Part shown: positions 1 to 9,310 of the stretch, piece by piece
Layout of the letters: each line of letters begins with the position of its first letter
Numbering within the stretch: position 1 is the first letter of the stretch
The notes under the pieces: generated by a model
Seen by the model: only the letters and a program-made list of their open reading frames with translations
The model's database searches: none
Told to the model about the DNA's origin: nothing
NCBI GenBank assembly: GCA_034520625.1
Contig: JAXHNI010000012.1
Coordinates: 127,175-191,174 of the forward strand
Source: JAANXG01 sp034520625
GTDB taxonomy: Bacteria; Pseudomonadota; Gammaproteobacteria; Arenicellales; JAANXG01
DNA length: 64,000 nucleotides
Reading direction: 5' to 3'
Translations under genes and position numbers: made by a program

Positions 1-1
1 C

Positions 2-559
2 GCGGGCGCGACGGGCATAGTGTCCGCCCAGTCCACCGATGGGCAGGCCGCACCCTCCTCCGAGGCGCCGGCGGCCATGCAGGAGCTTCAGACCAAGCAG
101 CAGCAGATCCAGCAGTTGATGAATGAGCTGCGGGGCATCCAGCAGGCGGCCACCGAGGCCAATCCCGAGCTGGCCGAAGCCCAGAGGGAATACAGGGACC
201 TGGTGGTGGCCACCATGTCCGAGCAGAACTTCGATCCCCAGGCCGCGATGGAAGACCTGCAGGCCCTGCAGGCTGAGCTCCAGGGCGGCGGAGAACAGCT
301 TGGCGAGGAAGAGCGCCGGGCGAAAATGCAGGAGCTGGAGCAGAAAAGCCAGGAGTTCCGTAGCCAGCAGCAACAGGCGATGCAGGACGAAGAGGTCATG
401 GCGGCGCGCGACGAGCTGGACCAGAGAATGCGTACGGCAATGAAGGAGGAGGACCCCGAGGCCGCCGAAATGATGGCCGAGCTCACGGCGCTGCAGAAGG
501 AGTACCGGAGCCTGCTGCAGGAGGCGATGCAGCAACAGCAGCAGGGCAACGAGGGATAA
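2..559 (+). CDS. Q/E-rich periplasmic coiled-coil protein, 5' truncated
   Basis: The reading frame is open to the left edge, so the true start lies outside the window. The first visible residues (…TGIVSA-QSTDG) look like the end of a signal peptide with an A-x-A type cleavage site, although a GTG at 20 could also be read as a start. The mature part (about 175 aa) has almost no aromatic residues. It is rich in Gln, Glu and Ala with long helical heptad patterns, no membrane segment, and a C-terminal QQQQQ run. This composition suggests a secreted coiled-coil protein, but I recognise no family. It converges on the GMC gene with a gap of only 15 bases. Function is unknown. Confidence 0.6.
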   Translation, partial: AGATGIVSAQSTDGQAAPSSEAPAAMQELQTKQQQIQQLMNELRGIQQAATEANPELAEAQREYRDLVVATMSEQNFDPQAAMEDLQALQAELQGGGEQLGEEERRAKMQELEQKSQEFRSQQQQAMQDEEVMAARDELDQRMRTAMKEEDPEAAEMMAELTALQKEYRSLLQEAMQQQQQGNEG

Positions 560-574
560 TCCCGGAGTCGACGC

Positions 575-2194
575 TCAATCCGCGTCGGCCAGTATGAGGT
601 CGGCGCCCTTCTCACCGATCATGATGGCGGGGGCGTTGGTATTGCCCGAGGTCAATGTGGGGAATATCGAGGCGTCGACGACGCGCAGGTTGGCCAGGCC
701 GTGCACTTTCAATGCGTGATTGACGACCGCCTGCGCGGGATCCGGTCCCATACGACAGGTCCCGACCGGATGGAACACCGTACCGCAGCGCCGGCGCACG
801 TCCTCCAGCAGCGCCTCCCGGCCCCGGACCTCGGGTCCGGGCACCATCTCCGCTTCGATCACTTGCGCAAGCGCCGGCGCGGACGCCAGCGAGCGGATCA
901 GCTGAACACCGTCCAGCATGTCGTCGATATCCTTCTCCGTTGACAGGTAGTTCGGATGAATCGCCGGCGCCGCCAACGGATCCGGCGACCGGAGGACCAG
1001 CCGGCCGCGGCTGGTGGGCCGGGTGGGCGAGACACTGAGCAGGAACGCCGGGTAGGGGTCCGGCCGCATCAGAGGCCGCTTGCCGGGGGGCGCCTTGAGA
1101 TAGCTGACGGGGCTGAAATACAACTGGATGTTCGGGCGTGGATACGCCTCCCGGGTGCGCACGAACCCGCCGCTCTGATTGACGCTCAGGCAGAGCGGGC
1201 CGCGGCGCAACAGGACGTACCGGGCGCCCGCCCACAGCTTGCCCCACCAGGGATAGAGCTCGTTGTTGAGCGTGGGTCTGCGCGAGCGGTAGATGTAGTC
1301 CATGCACAGATGGTCCTGGAGGTGCCGGCCCACCGCGGGGCTGTCCAGCAGCGGCTCGATACCGGCGGCTTTCAGCTCCTCCGCCGGACCGATGCCCGAC
1401 AGCATCAGTAGCTGCGGAGAGTTCACCGCCCCGGCGGAAAGTATCACCTCCCGCCCCGCGCCGGCGGCAACCGTGCGGTCTCGGTGCCGATACTCCACGC
1501 CGGTGGCGCGCCCGCCGTCGAACAACAGCCGGGTGGCATGGGCACCGGTCACCACCGTGAGATTGCGCCGCCGCATCGCGGGGCGCAGGAAAGCGCGGCT
1601 GGCGGACACCCGCCGGGCGCCGTGGGTCGTAATCTGGTAGTAGCCCACACCCTCCTGGGAGGCGCCGTTGAAATCGGGATTCACCGCAAAACCCGCCTCC
1701 CGGCAGCCGGCGATGAAGGATTCGCACAACGGGTGCAGGTAACGGGACACGTCGGCGACGCGCAGCGGCCCGCCGCCACCGTGATGCTCTGACGATCCCC
1801 AGGCATGACATTCGGACTTCATGAAATACGGCAGGACGTCCCGCCATCCCCACCCCGGGTTGCCCTGCGCCGCCCATTCGTCGAAATCCTCGGGCTGACC
1901 GCGGATATACACCATCGCGTTGATCGAGCTGGATCCCCCGAGCACCTTGCCCCGCGGCCAGTAGGACACGCGCCCGTCGGTGCCGGGGTCCGGCTCCGTG
2001 GTGTACATCCAGTTGACCCGCCTGTCGTAGAAGGTCTTGCCGTAGCCGATGGGTATCTGAATCCAGGGACTGTAGTCGCTGCCGCCGGCTTCCAGCACCA
2101 GGACATTGAAACGCCCGTCCTCCGTCAGCCGATTCGCGAGCACACAGCCGGCGGAGCCCGCGCCGACAATGATGTAGTCGTATTCAGCGTCCAT
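575..2194 (-). CDS. GMC-family FAD alcohol dehydrogenase (choline dehydrogenase-like)
   Basis: This 539-aa flavoprotein of the glucose-methanol-choline family should oxidise a primary alcohol to an aldehyde. The N-terminal FAD-binding motif is GAGSAG (residues 11-16), followed by the ribose-binding E35. The C-terminal active-site pair is visible as H475 in HPVGTCRMG and N520 in GNTNAP. I chose the ATG at 2194 because the motif then starts at the usual distance and the gene overlaps the upstream permease by 11 bases, which suggests translational coupling. It is the last gene of a Pot-type importer operon, and an aldehyde dehydrogenase lies in the divergent operon, so its substrate is probably the imported amine or amino-alcohol. 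The exact substrate cannot be read from the sequence. Confidence 0.88.
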   Translation of the reverse strand: MDAEYDYIIVGAGSAGCVLANRLTEDGRFNVLVLEAGGSDYSPWIQIPIGYGKTFYDRRVNWMYTTEPDPGTDGRVSYWPRGKVLGGSSSINAMVYIRGQPEDFDEWAAQGNPGWGWRDVLPYFMKSECHAWGSSEHHGGGGPLRVADVSRYLHPLCESFIAGCREAGFAVNPDFNGASQEGVGYYQITTHGARRVSASRAFLRPAMRRRNLTVVTGAHATRLLFDGGRATGVEYRHRDRTVAAGAGREVILSAGAVNSPQLLMLSGIGPAEELKAAGIEPLLDSPAVGRHLQDHLCMDYIYRSRRPTLNNELYPWWGKLWAGARYVLLRRGPLCLSVNQSGGFVRTREAYPRPNIQLYFSPVSYLKAPPGKRPLMRPDPYPAFLLSVSPTRPTSRGRLVLRSPDPLAAPAIHPNYLSTEKDIDDMLDGVQLIRSLASAPALAQVIEAEMVPGPEVRGREALLEDVRRRCGTVFHPVGTCRMGPDPAQAVVNHALKVHGLANLRVVDASIFPTLTSGNTNAPAIMIGEKGADLILADAD

Positions 2195-3041
2195 CCGGCA
2201 CGTCGCGCTGGACGAGGACACTGATCAGCGCCAGCGTGGCGGACCCCACCATGAGGACGACCGACACCGCGTTGAGCACCGGCGTGGAACCGACCTTCGC
2301 CATGCGGTCGTACATGGTGATAGTCAACGGGGCCTCGGAGCCCACCAGGAACAAGGTCGTGTTGAAGTTCTCGAAGGAAATCAAAAACGCCACCACCCCC
2401 GCGGCGATCAGCGCCGGCCGCAGATACGGCAGCGTCACGGTGCGCAGCACCCGCCACCGGTTGGCGCCGAGATTCAGGGCCGCCTCCTCCATCTCGACAT
2501 CGAACTTGCGGAGCCGCGCCGCGATCACCAGGGACGTAATGGTGGTGATGAACGAGAACTGACCCAGCACCACCAACAGCAGGCCGGGGCGCAGAAAATC
2601 CGGCTCGTAACCCCAGCGCTCCTCGATACCGTTGACGATGCTGCTGGCGAGCACCAGGATGGAGATGCCGAGAATCACACCGGGAATCACCAGCGGGATG
2701 ATCATCATGACGTAGAAGAAATTCTTGGCCGGGAACGACTTTCTTTCGAACAGAAAGGCATTGCAGGTGCCGACGAACACCGACAAGGCCGACACGGCCA
2801 GGCCGATCCAGAACGAGTAATAAAGCCCGCGCAGCAGACGATCGTCGTGGAACACGCCGAGCTTGGGCTCGGTGTCGCTGAAGAACCAGTCCAGGGTGAA
2901 GCCCCGCCAGGGAAGCGAGGGGAACAGCGAATCGTTGAACGCGAACAGGCCGGCCGCCGCCAGCGGCGCCGCCAGGTACACGAAGAAGACGATCACGTAG
3001 CCGTGATAGATCCATCGTGCCAGTAAACTCTGTGTCCGCAT
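2184..3041 (-). CDS. ABC transporter permease, PotC-like
   Basis: This 285-aa inner-membrane permease has about six hydrophobic segments. It carries the cytoplasmic EAA loop (EEAALNLGANRWRV…LP) that docks on the ATPase. Family features match the PotC half of spermidine/putrescine-type importers, with a first segment near residues 14-34 and a large periplasmic loop after it. It follows the PotB-like gene by 13 bases, and its 3' end overlaps the GMC gene, so all five minus-strand genes form one transcription unit. The imported substrate is probably a polyamine or related amine, but homologues also carry other small amines. Confidence 0.88.
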   Translation of the reverse strand: MRTQSLLARWIYHGYVIVFFVYLAAPLAAAGLFAFNDSLFPSLPWRGFTLDWFFSDTEPKLGVFHDDRLLRGLYYSFWIGLAVSALSVFVGTCNAFLFERKSFPAKNFFYVMMIIPLVIPGVILGISILVLASSIVNGIEERWGYEPDFLRPGLLLVVLGQFSFITTITSLVIAARLRKFDVEMEEAALNLGANRWRVLRTVTLPYLRPALIAAGVVAFLISFENFNTTLFLVGSEAPLTITMYDRMAKVGSTPVLNAVSVVLMVGSATLALISVLVQRDVPDGR

Positions 3042-3054
3042 GTCCGCCCGCCCG

Positions 3055-3933
3055 CTACGGTTTGGCCACGGTATTGGCCAGGCTCTGGCCGCTGAGACGC
3101 AGCCCCAGCCAGACCACCGTGGATGTGAATATCAGCAGCAGCACGCCGAAGGTCGCCCCGGCCTGCCAGTTGTAGCGGGTGATGAACTGGTTGTAGATCT
3201 GCTCGGTGAACCACATGCTGTTCTTGCCGCCGAGCAGGACCGGCGTCAGGTAGCTGCCCGCGGTCAGCATGAACACGATGATGAATCCCGCGACGATGCC
3301 GGGCATGGCGTAGGGAATGATAATCCGCCGGAGAACCGTCAGCCGGCTGCCGCCCAGATTGAAGCCGGCCTCCACCAGGCTGTCGTCCATGCCGTCCAGA
3401 GTCGACACCAGCGGCACGATCATGAACAGCACCACGGTATATACCAGCCCGATGACGATCGTTGCATCGTTGTAGAGCATTTCCACCGGCTGCCCGACGA
3501 GCCCGCTCCACTGGAGCACGCCGGACACGACTCCGGTTTCACGCAGCAGCACGATCCATCCGAATGCCCGCACCAGGTCGCTGACCCACAGCGGTATCAG
3601 GCACAGCAGGAACAACGCACCCCTTATCCGGCGCCGGGCGATCTTGGCGATGTAGTAGGCGATCGGAAAACCCACGAACAGGGTGATCACCGTGACCAGG
3701 ATCGATATCACCGCGGTCCGCAGCAGCGTGTTCCAGTAGATCGGCTCGTTCAGAAAATCGATGTAGTTGGCAAAGCTGTAGTTGAACTCGCGCAGTCCCA
3801 CCTTCTCCTGAAACGACAGGTGCAGGATTCCGATGTGCGGCAGCACGATCAGCAGCACGATCCACAACAGAAAGGGCGTGAACAGCAGGATCAATGCCAG
3901 TTTCTGCTGGTCGCTGCGCGCCGCCATGGTCAT
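3055..3933 (-). CDS. ABC transporter permease, PotB-like
   Basis: This 292-aa inner-membrane permease starts with a strong transmembrane segment (about residues 11-34). It has the long periplasmic loop typical of PotB/PotH (FQEKVGLREFNYSFANY region). The EAA loop reads DDSLVEAGFNLGGSRL…IIIPYAMPG. Its ATG overlaps the stop codon of the ATPase gene (ATGA), evidence of translational coupling. It pairs with the PotC-like permease to form the channel of the importer. Confidence 0.9.
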   Translation of the reverse strand: MTMAARSDQQKLALILLFTPFLLWIVLLIVLPHIGILHLSFQEKVGLREFNYSFANYIDFLNEPIYWNTLLRTAVISILVTVITLFVGFPIAYYIAKIARRRIRGALFLLCLIPLWVSDLVRAFGWIVLLRETGVVSGVLQWSGLVGQPVEMLYNDATIVIGLVYTVVLFMIVPLVSTLDGMDDSLVEAGFNLGGSRLTVLRRIIIPYAMPGIVAGFIIVFMLTAGSYLTPVLLGGKNSMWFTEQIYNQFITRYNWQAGATFGVLLLIFTSTVVWLGLRLSGQSLANTVAKP

Positions 3934-5045
3934 CCTTCCAGAGGCGCGAAGCAGCGGCTGTAATCGGACGGCCAGGACAGGGTGACCCGCTCGCCGTCCC
4001 CCAGGTCAGAGTTGTCACCGGTAAGGGGCAGGTGCGCCTCGATGAGCCGGTCGTCGGCGGTTCGCACCAGTATCCGGCTGTTGGCACCGTTGAACAGCAG
4101 GCTGTCGATGATACCGTCTAGGCTGTTCGCGCCGTCCGACGGGTTACCGCCTCCCGAAGAACCCCCGGCCCGCGTCGTGGTAATGGCTTCCGGCCGGACA
4201 TAGATATCCGCCCGGTCACCGGCCCGCAGCGCCGAGTCGCCGGCGGTCCGGCCGGTCAACACCAGCCCCGCCGCGGTCTCCAGGACCAGCTCGTCGCCGC
4301 TGACCCGCGTAACCCGGCCGTTCCAGCGGTTGCTGTCGCCGACAAACCCGGCCACGAAGGCGGACTGCGGATTGTGGTAAAGCGCCTGGGGGGTGTCGAT
4401 CTGATCAAAGCGGCCGTCCCGCATGACCGCGACCCGGTCCGACATCACCAGGGCTTCCGACTGGTCGTGGGTGATGTATACGAAGGTGGTGCCGAACTGG
4501 TGCTGCAGCAGCTTGAGCTCGACTTTCATGTGCTCGCGCAGCTTCAGGTCCAGAGCGCCGAGCGGCTCGTCCAGCAGCAGAACATCGGGGTCCAGCACCA
4601 TGCACCGGGCAATGGCGATGCGCTGCTTCTGGCCGCCGGAAAGCTGGTGTATCTCCTTGCCGGCAGCGTCGGGCAGACCCACCCGTTCCAGGACATCGCC
4701 GACCCGGCGACGGATCTCGTCCCGCGCCGCGCCCCGGCAACGCAGGCCATAGGCGATGTTCTCACCGACGTTCATCATGGGAAACAACGCCAGATGCTGG
4801 AACACCATCTTGACGTTCCGCCGGTTGGGCGGCAGCCCCACAACGGGCTCGCCCTTGATCCTGATGTTCCCGTTGTCCGGCGACTCGAAGCCGGCAATCA
4901 TCCGCATCAGGGTGGTCTTGCCGCACCCGGAAGGACCGAGTATCGAGAAGAACGACCCCTCGGGAACCGTGAACGAGACCTCGTCGACGGCGGTCAGCAC
5001 GCCGAAACGCTTGGTGAGATTCTCACACTCGAGGTCGAAGTCCAT
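3930..5045 (-). CDS. ABC transporter ATP-binding protein, PotA-like
   Basis: This 371-aa cytoplasmic ATPase energises the importer. It shows Walker A GPSGCGKT (residues 37-44), a Q-loop, the signature LSGGQKQR, Walker B VLLLDEP followed by the D-loop, the switch His in YITHDQ, and a C-terminal TOBE-type regulatory domain from about residue 240. I start it at the ATG at 5045 (MDFDLECENL). The frame stays open upstream to 5246, but that extension runs through the inverted-repeat element at 5106-5264 and codes for unlikely sequence. The gene lies between the binding-protein gene and the permeases. Confidence 0.9.
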   Translation of the reverse strand: MDFDLECENLTKRFGVLTAVDEVSFTVPEGSFFSILGPSGCGKTTLMRMIAGFESPDNGNIRIKGEPVVGLPPNRRNVKMVFQHLALFPMMNVGENIAYGLRCRGAARDEIRRRVGDVLERVGLPDAAGKEIHQLSGGQKQRIAIARCMVLDPDVLLLDEPLGALDLKLREHMKVELKLLQHQFGTTFVYITHDQSEALVMSDRVAVMRDGRFDQIDTPQALYHNPQSAFVAGFVGDSNRWNGRVTRVSGDELVLETAAGLVLTGRTAGDSALRAGDRADIYVRPEAITTTRAGGSSGGGNPSDGANSLDGIIDSLLFNGANSRILVRTADDRLIEAHLPLTGDNSDLGDGERVTLSWPSDYSRCFAPLEG

Positions 5046-5105
5046 GGGAACTGCCGGGAATCTGCGGGTGCCGAAACACGGCGCGGGGCATGACAGCCCC
5101 GCGCC

Positions 5106-5264
5106 GATCCTGTCCGAGTAATCTGCGCGTAGCGAGGCGAGCGGAAATCGAGGACAGATTTCGATCGTTCGAGGAACATAGTGGTGACTATGTGACGAGA
5201 AGGATCGGACATATGAACCGATTTGCCGCCGCCGCAGTAGCATCATGATTACTCGGACAGGCTC
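5106..5264. repeat. MITE-like element with 15-bp perfect terminal inverted repeats
   Basis: The sequence CCTGTCCGAGTAATC at 5109-5123 is repeated exactly in inverse orientation at 5247-5261. An internal hairpin has ACATAGT arms (5176-5182 and 5187-5193) around GGTG. The element is about 155 bp long, has no coding capacity, and sits between the binding-protein gene and the ATPase gene, so it lies in the leader of the downstream operon part. The size and terminal inverted repeats fit a non-autonomous mobile element or a processed intercistronic repeat. Confidence 0.75.
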
Positions 5265-5293
5265 CTAGTTGACGGTAATACGGCCGGCGAGGG

Positions 5294-6373
5294 CTAGCCG
5301 CCCGTGGCCGCCTTGATGCGCTCCAGCGTCTTGCCTTCCATATCTTCCACGCCCGGCGGGATATTGGCGAAGAACTTCAGGTTGGCGATCTCCTCGTCGG
5401 TGAACGCCGCCTTGATGGCTTCACGCTTGTCGTCCGGCATCAGTTCGACGCCGCCCTTGACCGCGCTCACCGCACCGGAGTTTCCGCCCATGAGGGGAAC
5501 GATCTCGGGCTGCAGGACGAAGTTGATCCACTTGTATGCGGCATCGTCCGCTTCGCCCTTGCGCGGCAGGGTGAAGGTGTCGATCCAGGCCAACGCGCCG
5601 GTTTCGGGCGGAACGAAAACGATGTTGGGGTTCTCGCTGTAGATCCTGTAGGCGGTGGAATCCCAGGTTTCCGAAGCAATGACTTCCCCCGACAGCATCA
5701 ACGCCTGAAGGTCGTCGCCGCCCTTCCAGTAGGTCTTGATGTTGTCCTTGCAGGCGATCAGCTTTTCGGCCACCTGGTCGAGGATCTCCTGGTACTTATC
5801 CAGGTCGCTGTAGGCGGCGAAGGGATCCTCGCCCATGGCGAAGGCCGTGCCGAGGAGGATCGTGCGCGTCAGGCGCATCGAGGTCTTGCCCTTGTATTTC
5901 GGATCACACAGGTCCGCCCAGCTCTTCAGGTCCGGCGCCTTGGTCTGGTCGGCCATCAGGCCCGAGGTGCCCCACTGGTGGGGTACGGAATACACTTCAC
6001 CGTCGATGGTGGTGTTGGCCTTGACGCCGGCCAGCAGATTGGGATCCATCACAGAGGTGTCGATCTTCGACAGGTCCATGGGCTTGTATATGTCGTACTC
6101 GAGCTGCGCCGCGTAGACGCGGTCGTGGCTGGGCTGGGCCAGGTCGAAGCCCGCGCCGCCCGTTGCCCGCAGCTTGGCAACCATTTCCTCGTTATTGGAA
6201 AACGTCACCTCGACGTTGATATCGGGGTACTTCTCCTCGAACATCTCAATGACTTTTTCGGGCGCATAGCTGCCCCATGTCAGCAGACGCAGCGTCTCCG
6301 CACTGGCCGTGCCGGCGGCACAGATGCACAGCGAGGTAAAGGCGGTAACCGCCCAGGATTTCATGTTGTACAT
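5294..6373 (-). CDS. Periplasmic binding protein, PotD/PotF-like
   Basis: This 359-aa extracellular solute-binding protein has a cleavable signal peptide (KSWAVTAFTSLCICAAGTASA, cut before ETLRL). The mature protein opens with LRLLTWGSYAPEKV, the arrangement seen in polyamine-binding proteins (usually NWxxYI), and ends in a typical helical tail. A GGAGA ribosome-binding site precedes the ATG at 6373; an ATG three codons later is an alternative. It is the first gene of the importer operon. The replacement of the usual tryptophan-tyrosine start by WGSYAP leaves the ligand open: a polyamine is likely, another amine is possible. Confidence 0.87.
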   Translation of the reverse strand: MYNMKSWAVTAFTSLCICAAGTASAETLRLLTWGSYAPEKVIEMFEEKYPDINVEVTFSNNEEMVAKLRATGGAGFDLAQPSHDRVYAAQLEYDIYKPMDLSKIDTSVMDPNLLAGVKANTTIDGEVYSVPHQWGTSGLMADQTKAPDLKSWADLCDPKYKGKTSMRLTRTILLGTAFAMGEDPFAAYSDLDKYQEILDQVAEKLIACKDNIKTYWKGGDDLQALMLSGEVIASETWDSTAYRIYSENPNIVFVPPETGALAWIDTFTLPRKGEADDAAYKWINFVLQPEIVPLMGGNSGAVSAVKGGVELMPDDKREAIKAAFTDEEIANLKFFANIPPGVEDMEGKTLERIKAATGG

Positions 6374-6721
6374 CTCGTCTCCTCAACTTTGGTGATGGTG
6401 CTCAGTCCAGGCAAAACCTTGCATACGTTCCACCTGGCTTTTGCGTACAGGAAGCGTAAATATAGATTGGATTCGATTGCAGGTCCATTGCGAAAACGTT
6501 ACCAGTCCAATCCCAGCCGGACCGGTTTTCGTCGGCGGACTTCGTGAAATGGTCTTATATATTAATCAAAATGGAGCTTATTCCCGGACCGGATGGCATC
6601 ACAATACCAGGGGGCCGCTGCGACGTCGCGGAGGCGGCAGGGATGCGCCGATTCCTAACACCGCGGAGCCGACGCCCGGCCCCGCAGGGATCCGTCACGG
6701 ACACAACCAGGCCGACCCGGA
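6374..6721. promoter_or_regulatory. Divergent promoter region of the amine-catabolism locus
   Basis: This 348-bp gap separates the minus-strand importer operon from the plus-strand enzyme operon and must hold promoters for both. AT-rich stretches near 6455-6470 and 6553-6570 (containing TATATATTAAT) stand out from the GC-rich surroundings and are the best places for -10 elements. No regulator gene lies within the locus and I see no clear operator palindrome. Confidence 0.45.
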
Positions 6722-7825
6722 ATGAAAATAAAGCGAATCGAAACTTTCTGCAAACAGTACGTCGGTTTCGTCCGGGTGACCGGCGAGGACGGCACCGAGG
6801 GCTGGGGCCAGGTATCCACCTACAATGCCGATATCACGTCTACCGTGCTGCACCGGCAGGTCGCACCCTGGGCCCTGGGAACCTCCACCGACTCGCTGGA
6901 CAAGGTCCTCGACAGCATCGTGGACCGGGAGCACAAGTTCCCCGGAACCTACCTGTGCCGGGCGATGGGCGGCCTGGACACCGCGGTCTGGGACCTCCGG
7001 GGCCGGCAGGCGGGCAAGAGCGTCTGCGAGCTCCTGGGCGGCAAGCCGGGTCCACTGCGTGCCTACGCGTCGTCCATGAAGCGGGATATCACGCCGAAGG
7101 ACGAAGCGGACCGATTCCTGCGCCTGCGGGACCGCTTCGGCTTCGACGCCTTCAAGTTCCGGGTTGGCGCCGAATGCGGCCACGATGTGGACGAGTGGCC
7201 CGGCCGCACCGAGCAGATCGTCCCGGCGATCCGGAAGGCCCTCGGGGAGGACGTGGTCCTGCTGGTGGACGCCAACGGCGGTTTCTCGGCCGGGCGGGCG
7301 ATCGAGGTCGGCCGGATGCTGGAAGACCATGGCATCCGGCACTTCGAGGAGCCCTGCCTGTACTGGGAGTGGGACCAGACCCGCCGGGTCGCGGACGCGT
7401 TGGCGGTGGACGTGGCCGGCGGCGAGCAGGATTGCGATCTCAGCGTCTGGCGGCATCTCGTCGCCAGCCGGGTGATGGATATCGCCCAGCCCGATATCTG
7501 CTATCTCGGGGGCATCAACCGGACGCTGCGGGTCGCCGGCCTGGCGGCGGACGCGGGGTTGCCCTGCACACCGCACTGCGCCAATCTGTCGCTGGTTACA
7601 TTGTTCACGGCACATTTGATGAAGGCCATCCCCAACGCCGGCGACTACCTCGAGTTCTCCATAGAAGGGGCGGACTACTATCCATGGCAGGAGGGCCTAT
7701 ACGATACCTCACCCTACATCATTCGCGACGGCCATATCACCGTTGGCGATGCGCCCGGCTGGGGCGTCGAGATCAACGACGTGTGGCTGCAGACATCCAG
7801 GCATCAGATCAGCGAATTGCAATGA
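6722..7825 (+). CDS. Enolase-superfamily enzyme (mandelate racemase/muconate lactonizing type)
   Basis: This 367-aa enzyme has the two-domain fold of the MR/MLE group: an N-terminal capping domain (about 1-120) and a barrel with the metal ligands D183 (in VDANGG), E209 or E210 (FEEP) and E235 (GGEQD). The first acid/base motif reads FKFRV (K145-x-R147), and the opposite strand has D258 and H285. These residues allow abstraction of a proton alpha to a carboxylate, so it is a dehydratase or racemase of an organic acid. Its stop overlaps the ATG of the next gene (ATGA). The exact substrate is not predictable; the neighbours suggest a role in amine or sugar-acid breakdown. Confidence 0.87.
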   Translation: MKIKRIETFCKQYVGFVRVTGEDGTEGWGQVSTYNADITSTVLHRQVAPWALGTSTDSLDKVLDSIVDREHKFPGTYLCRAMGGLDTAVWDLRGRQAGKSVCELLGGKPGPLRAYASSMKRDITPKDEADRFLRLRDRFGFDAFKFRVGAECGHDVDEWPGRTEQIVPAIRKALGEDVVLLVDANGGFSAGRAIEVGRMLEDHGIRHFEEPCLYWEWDQTRRVADALAVDVAGGEQDCDLSVWRHLVASRVMDIAQPDICYLGGINRTLRVAGLAADAGLPCTPHCANLSLVTLFTAHLMKAIPNAGDYLEFSIEGADYYPWQEGLYDTSPYIIRDGHITVGDAPGWGVEINDVWLQTSRHQISELQ

Positions 7826-9309
7826 CCATGACCACTCTCGCAAGCGAGGCCCTGACCACCGGCACGTTGCCGGGCCTCCCCTCACGGCATTTCATCAACG
7901 GCCGGTTCGAGCCCTCGGCGACCGGCGCGACCATGGACAGCTATGATCCGGGCAGCGGCCGGCCCTTCGCGACCTTCGCCGCCGGCGACGCTGAAGACGT
8001 TGACCGCGCCGTTCAGGCGGCCCGGTCCGCCCTGGCCGGACCCTGGCGCGACATGACGCCGCCGGAGCGGGGCCGGATCCTGTACCGCGCCGCCGAGCTG
8101 GTTCGCGCCCACACCGAAAGGCTTGCGGTGGTTGAGTGCCTGGACTGCGGCAAGCCGCTCGGCGAAGCCCGGGGAGACGTTGCCGGCGTGGCGCGGACGT
8201 TCGAGTACTACGCCGGCGCCTGCGACAAGCTGCACGGCGACAGCCTGCCCCTCGGCCGGGACTACGTGGCCTATACCCTCAATGAGCCGGTGGGCGTCAC
8301 TGCGCACATCATCCCCTGGAACTTTCCCGTCTCCACCGCGGCGCGCGGCATCGCGCCCGCCCTGGCCGCAGGCTGCACCGTGGTGGCCAAGCCGGCCGAG
8401 CAGACGCCCCTGAGTGCATTGCTGCTGGCGGAGATCCTCGCGGAAGCCGGAGTGCCGCAGGGCGTCTGCAATGTCGTCACGGGCACCGGGACCTCGGCCG
8501 GGGCCCCGCTGGTGGCCCACCCGGACATACACCATGTGACGTTCACGGGGTCCGTGGATACCGGCACCCTGGTCATGCAGGCGGCGGCGCGAAACATTAC
8601 CCGCGTTACCCTGGAGCTGGGCGGAAAGTCGCCGGTGGTGGTGCTCGCGGACTGCGACCGTGACACGGCGCTCGACGGGGTCCTGGGCGCCATCTACGAG
8701 AACGCGGGCCAGGTATGCTCGGCGGGCTCGCGGCTGGTGATCGAGGCGGTGCTCCATGACGAGTTCGTGGACAGGCTGGCCACCCGCGCCAACGCTCTGA
8801 CGCTCGGACACGGCCTGCGCGATCCGGCGATAGGTCCCATCAATTCCGCGGAGCAGCTCGACCGGATCACGGCGCACGTCGACGCGGCCAGAGCCCGCGG
8901 GGTCGACGTGGCCGCCGGCGGTTCCCGTACCGTGGATCCGGAGACCGGTGCGGGCTGGTTCTTCCAGCCCACCATCCTCGATCGCGTCGACGCCGGCGAC
9001 GCGGTTGCCCGCGAGGAGATCTTCGGGCCGGTGTTGAGCGTGCAGGTGGTGGAGTCCGCCGAAGCCGCGGTGGAAATCGCCAACGATACGTCATTCGGCC
9101 TGGTGGCCGGGATCTACACCCGGGACCTGAACCGAGCGCTGCGCTTCGCCCGCGACGTCGACGTCGGCCAGGTTTTCGTCAACGAATACTTCGCCGGCGG
9201 CATCGAAGTACCCTTCGGCGGCAACAAAAAATCCGGGTTCGGCCGCGAAAAAGGGCTGGAGGCCGTGCGCAGCTACTGCAAAATCAAGAGCGTCGTCGCC
9301 AGAATCTGA
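7822..9309 (+). CDS. NAD(P)-dependent aldehyde dehydrogenase
   Basis: This 495-aa protein of the ALDH superfamily oxidises an aldehyde to an acid. The key residues are N167 (IIPWNFP), K190 (VVAKPAEQ), the general base E265 (LELGGKS) and the catalytic C299 (GQVCSAGSR). The length is that of betaine-aldehyde and aminobutyraldehyde dehydrogenases. The ATG at 7822 overlaps the stop of the racemase-family gene, so translation is coupled. The frame is open for a further 1.2 kb upstream, but that part is the shadow of the preceding gene. It probably handles the aldehyde made by the GMC enzyme or the FAD amine oxidase of this locus. Confidence 0.92.
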   Translation: MTMTTLASEALTTGTLPGLPSRHFINGRFEPSATGATMDSYDPGSGRPFATFAAGDAEDVDRAVQAARSALAGPWRDMTPPERGRILYRAAELVRAHTERLAVVECLDCGKPLGEARGDVAGVARTFEYYAGACDKLHGDSLPLGRDYVAYTLNEPVGVTAHIIPWNFPVSTAARGIAPALAAGCTVVAKPAEQTPLSALLLAEILAEAGVPQGVCNVVTGTGTSAGAPLVAHPDIHHVTFTGSVDTGTLVMQAAARNITRVTLELGGKSPVVVLADCDRDTALDGVLGAIYENAGQVCSAGSRLVIEAVLHDEFVDRLATRANALTLGHGLRDPAIGPINSAEQLDRITAHVDAARARGVDVAAGGSRTVDPETGAGWFFQPTILDRVDAGDAVAREEIFGPVLSVQVVESAEAAVEIANDTSFGLVAGIYTRDLNRALRFARDVDVGQVFVNEYFAGGIEVPFGGNKKSGFGREKGLEAVRSYCKIKSVVARI

Positions 9310-9310
9310 A

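Noticed and set aside
612..1877. 421-codon minus-strand frame inside the GMC gene
   Set aside because: Shadow of the GMC gene; composition is Arg/Gly/Pro-rich without any domain.
6544..7821. Long open frame upstream of the aldehyde dehydrogenase
   Set aside because: It overlaps the real enolase-superfamily gene in another frame and codes for Arg/Gly/Pro-rich sequence typical of GC-rich shadow frames; the family start is at 7822.
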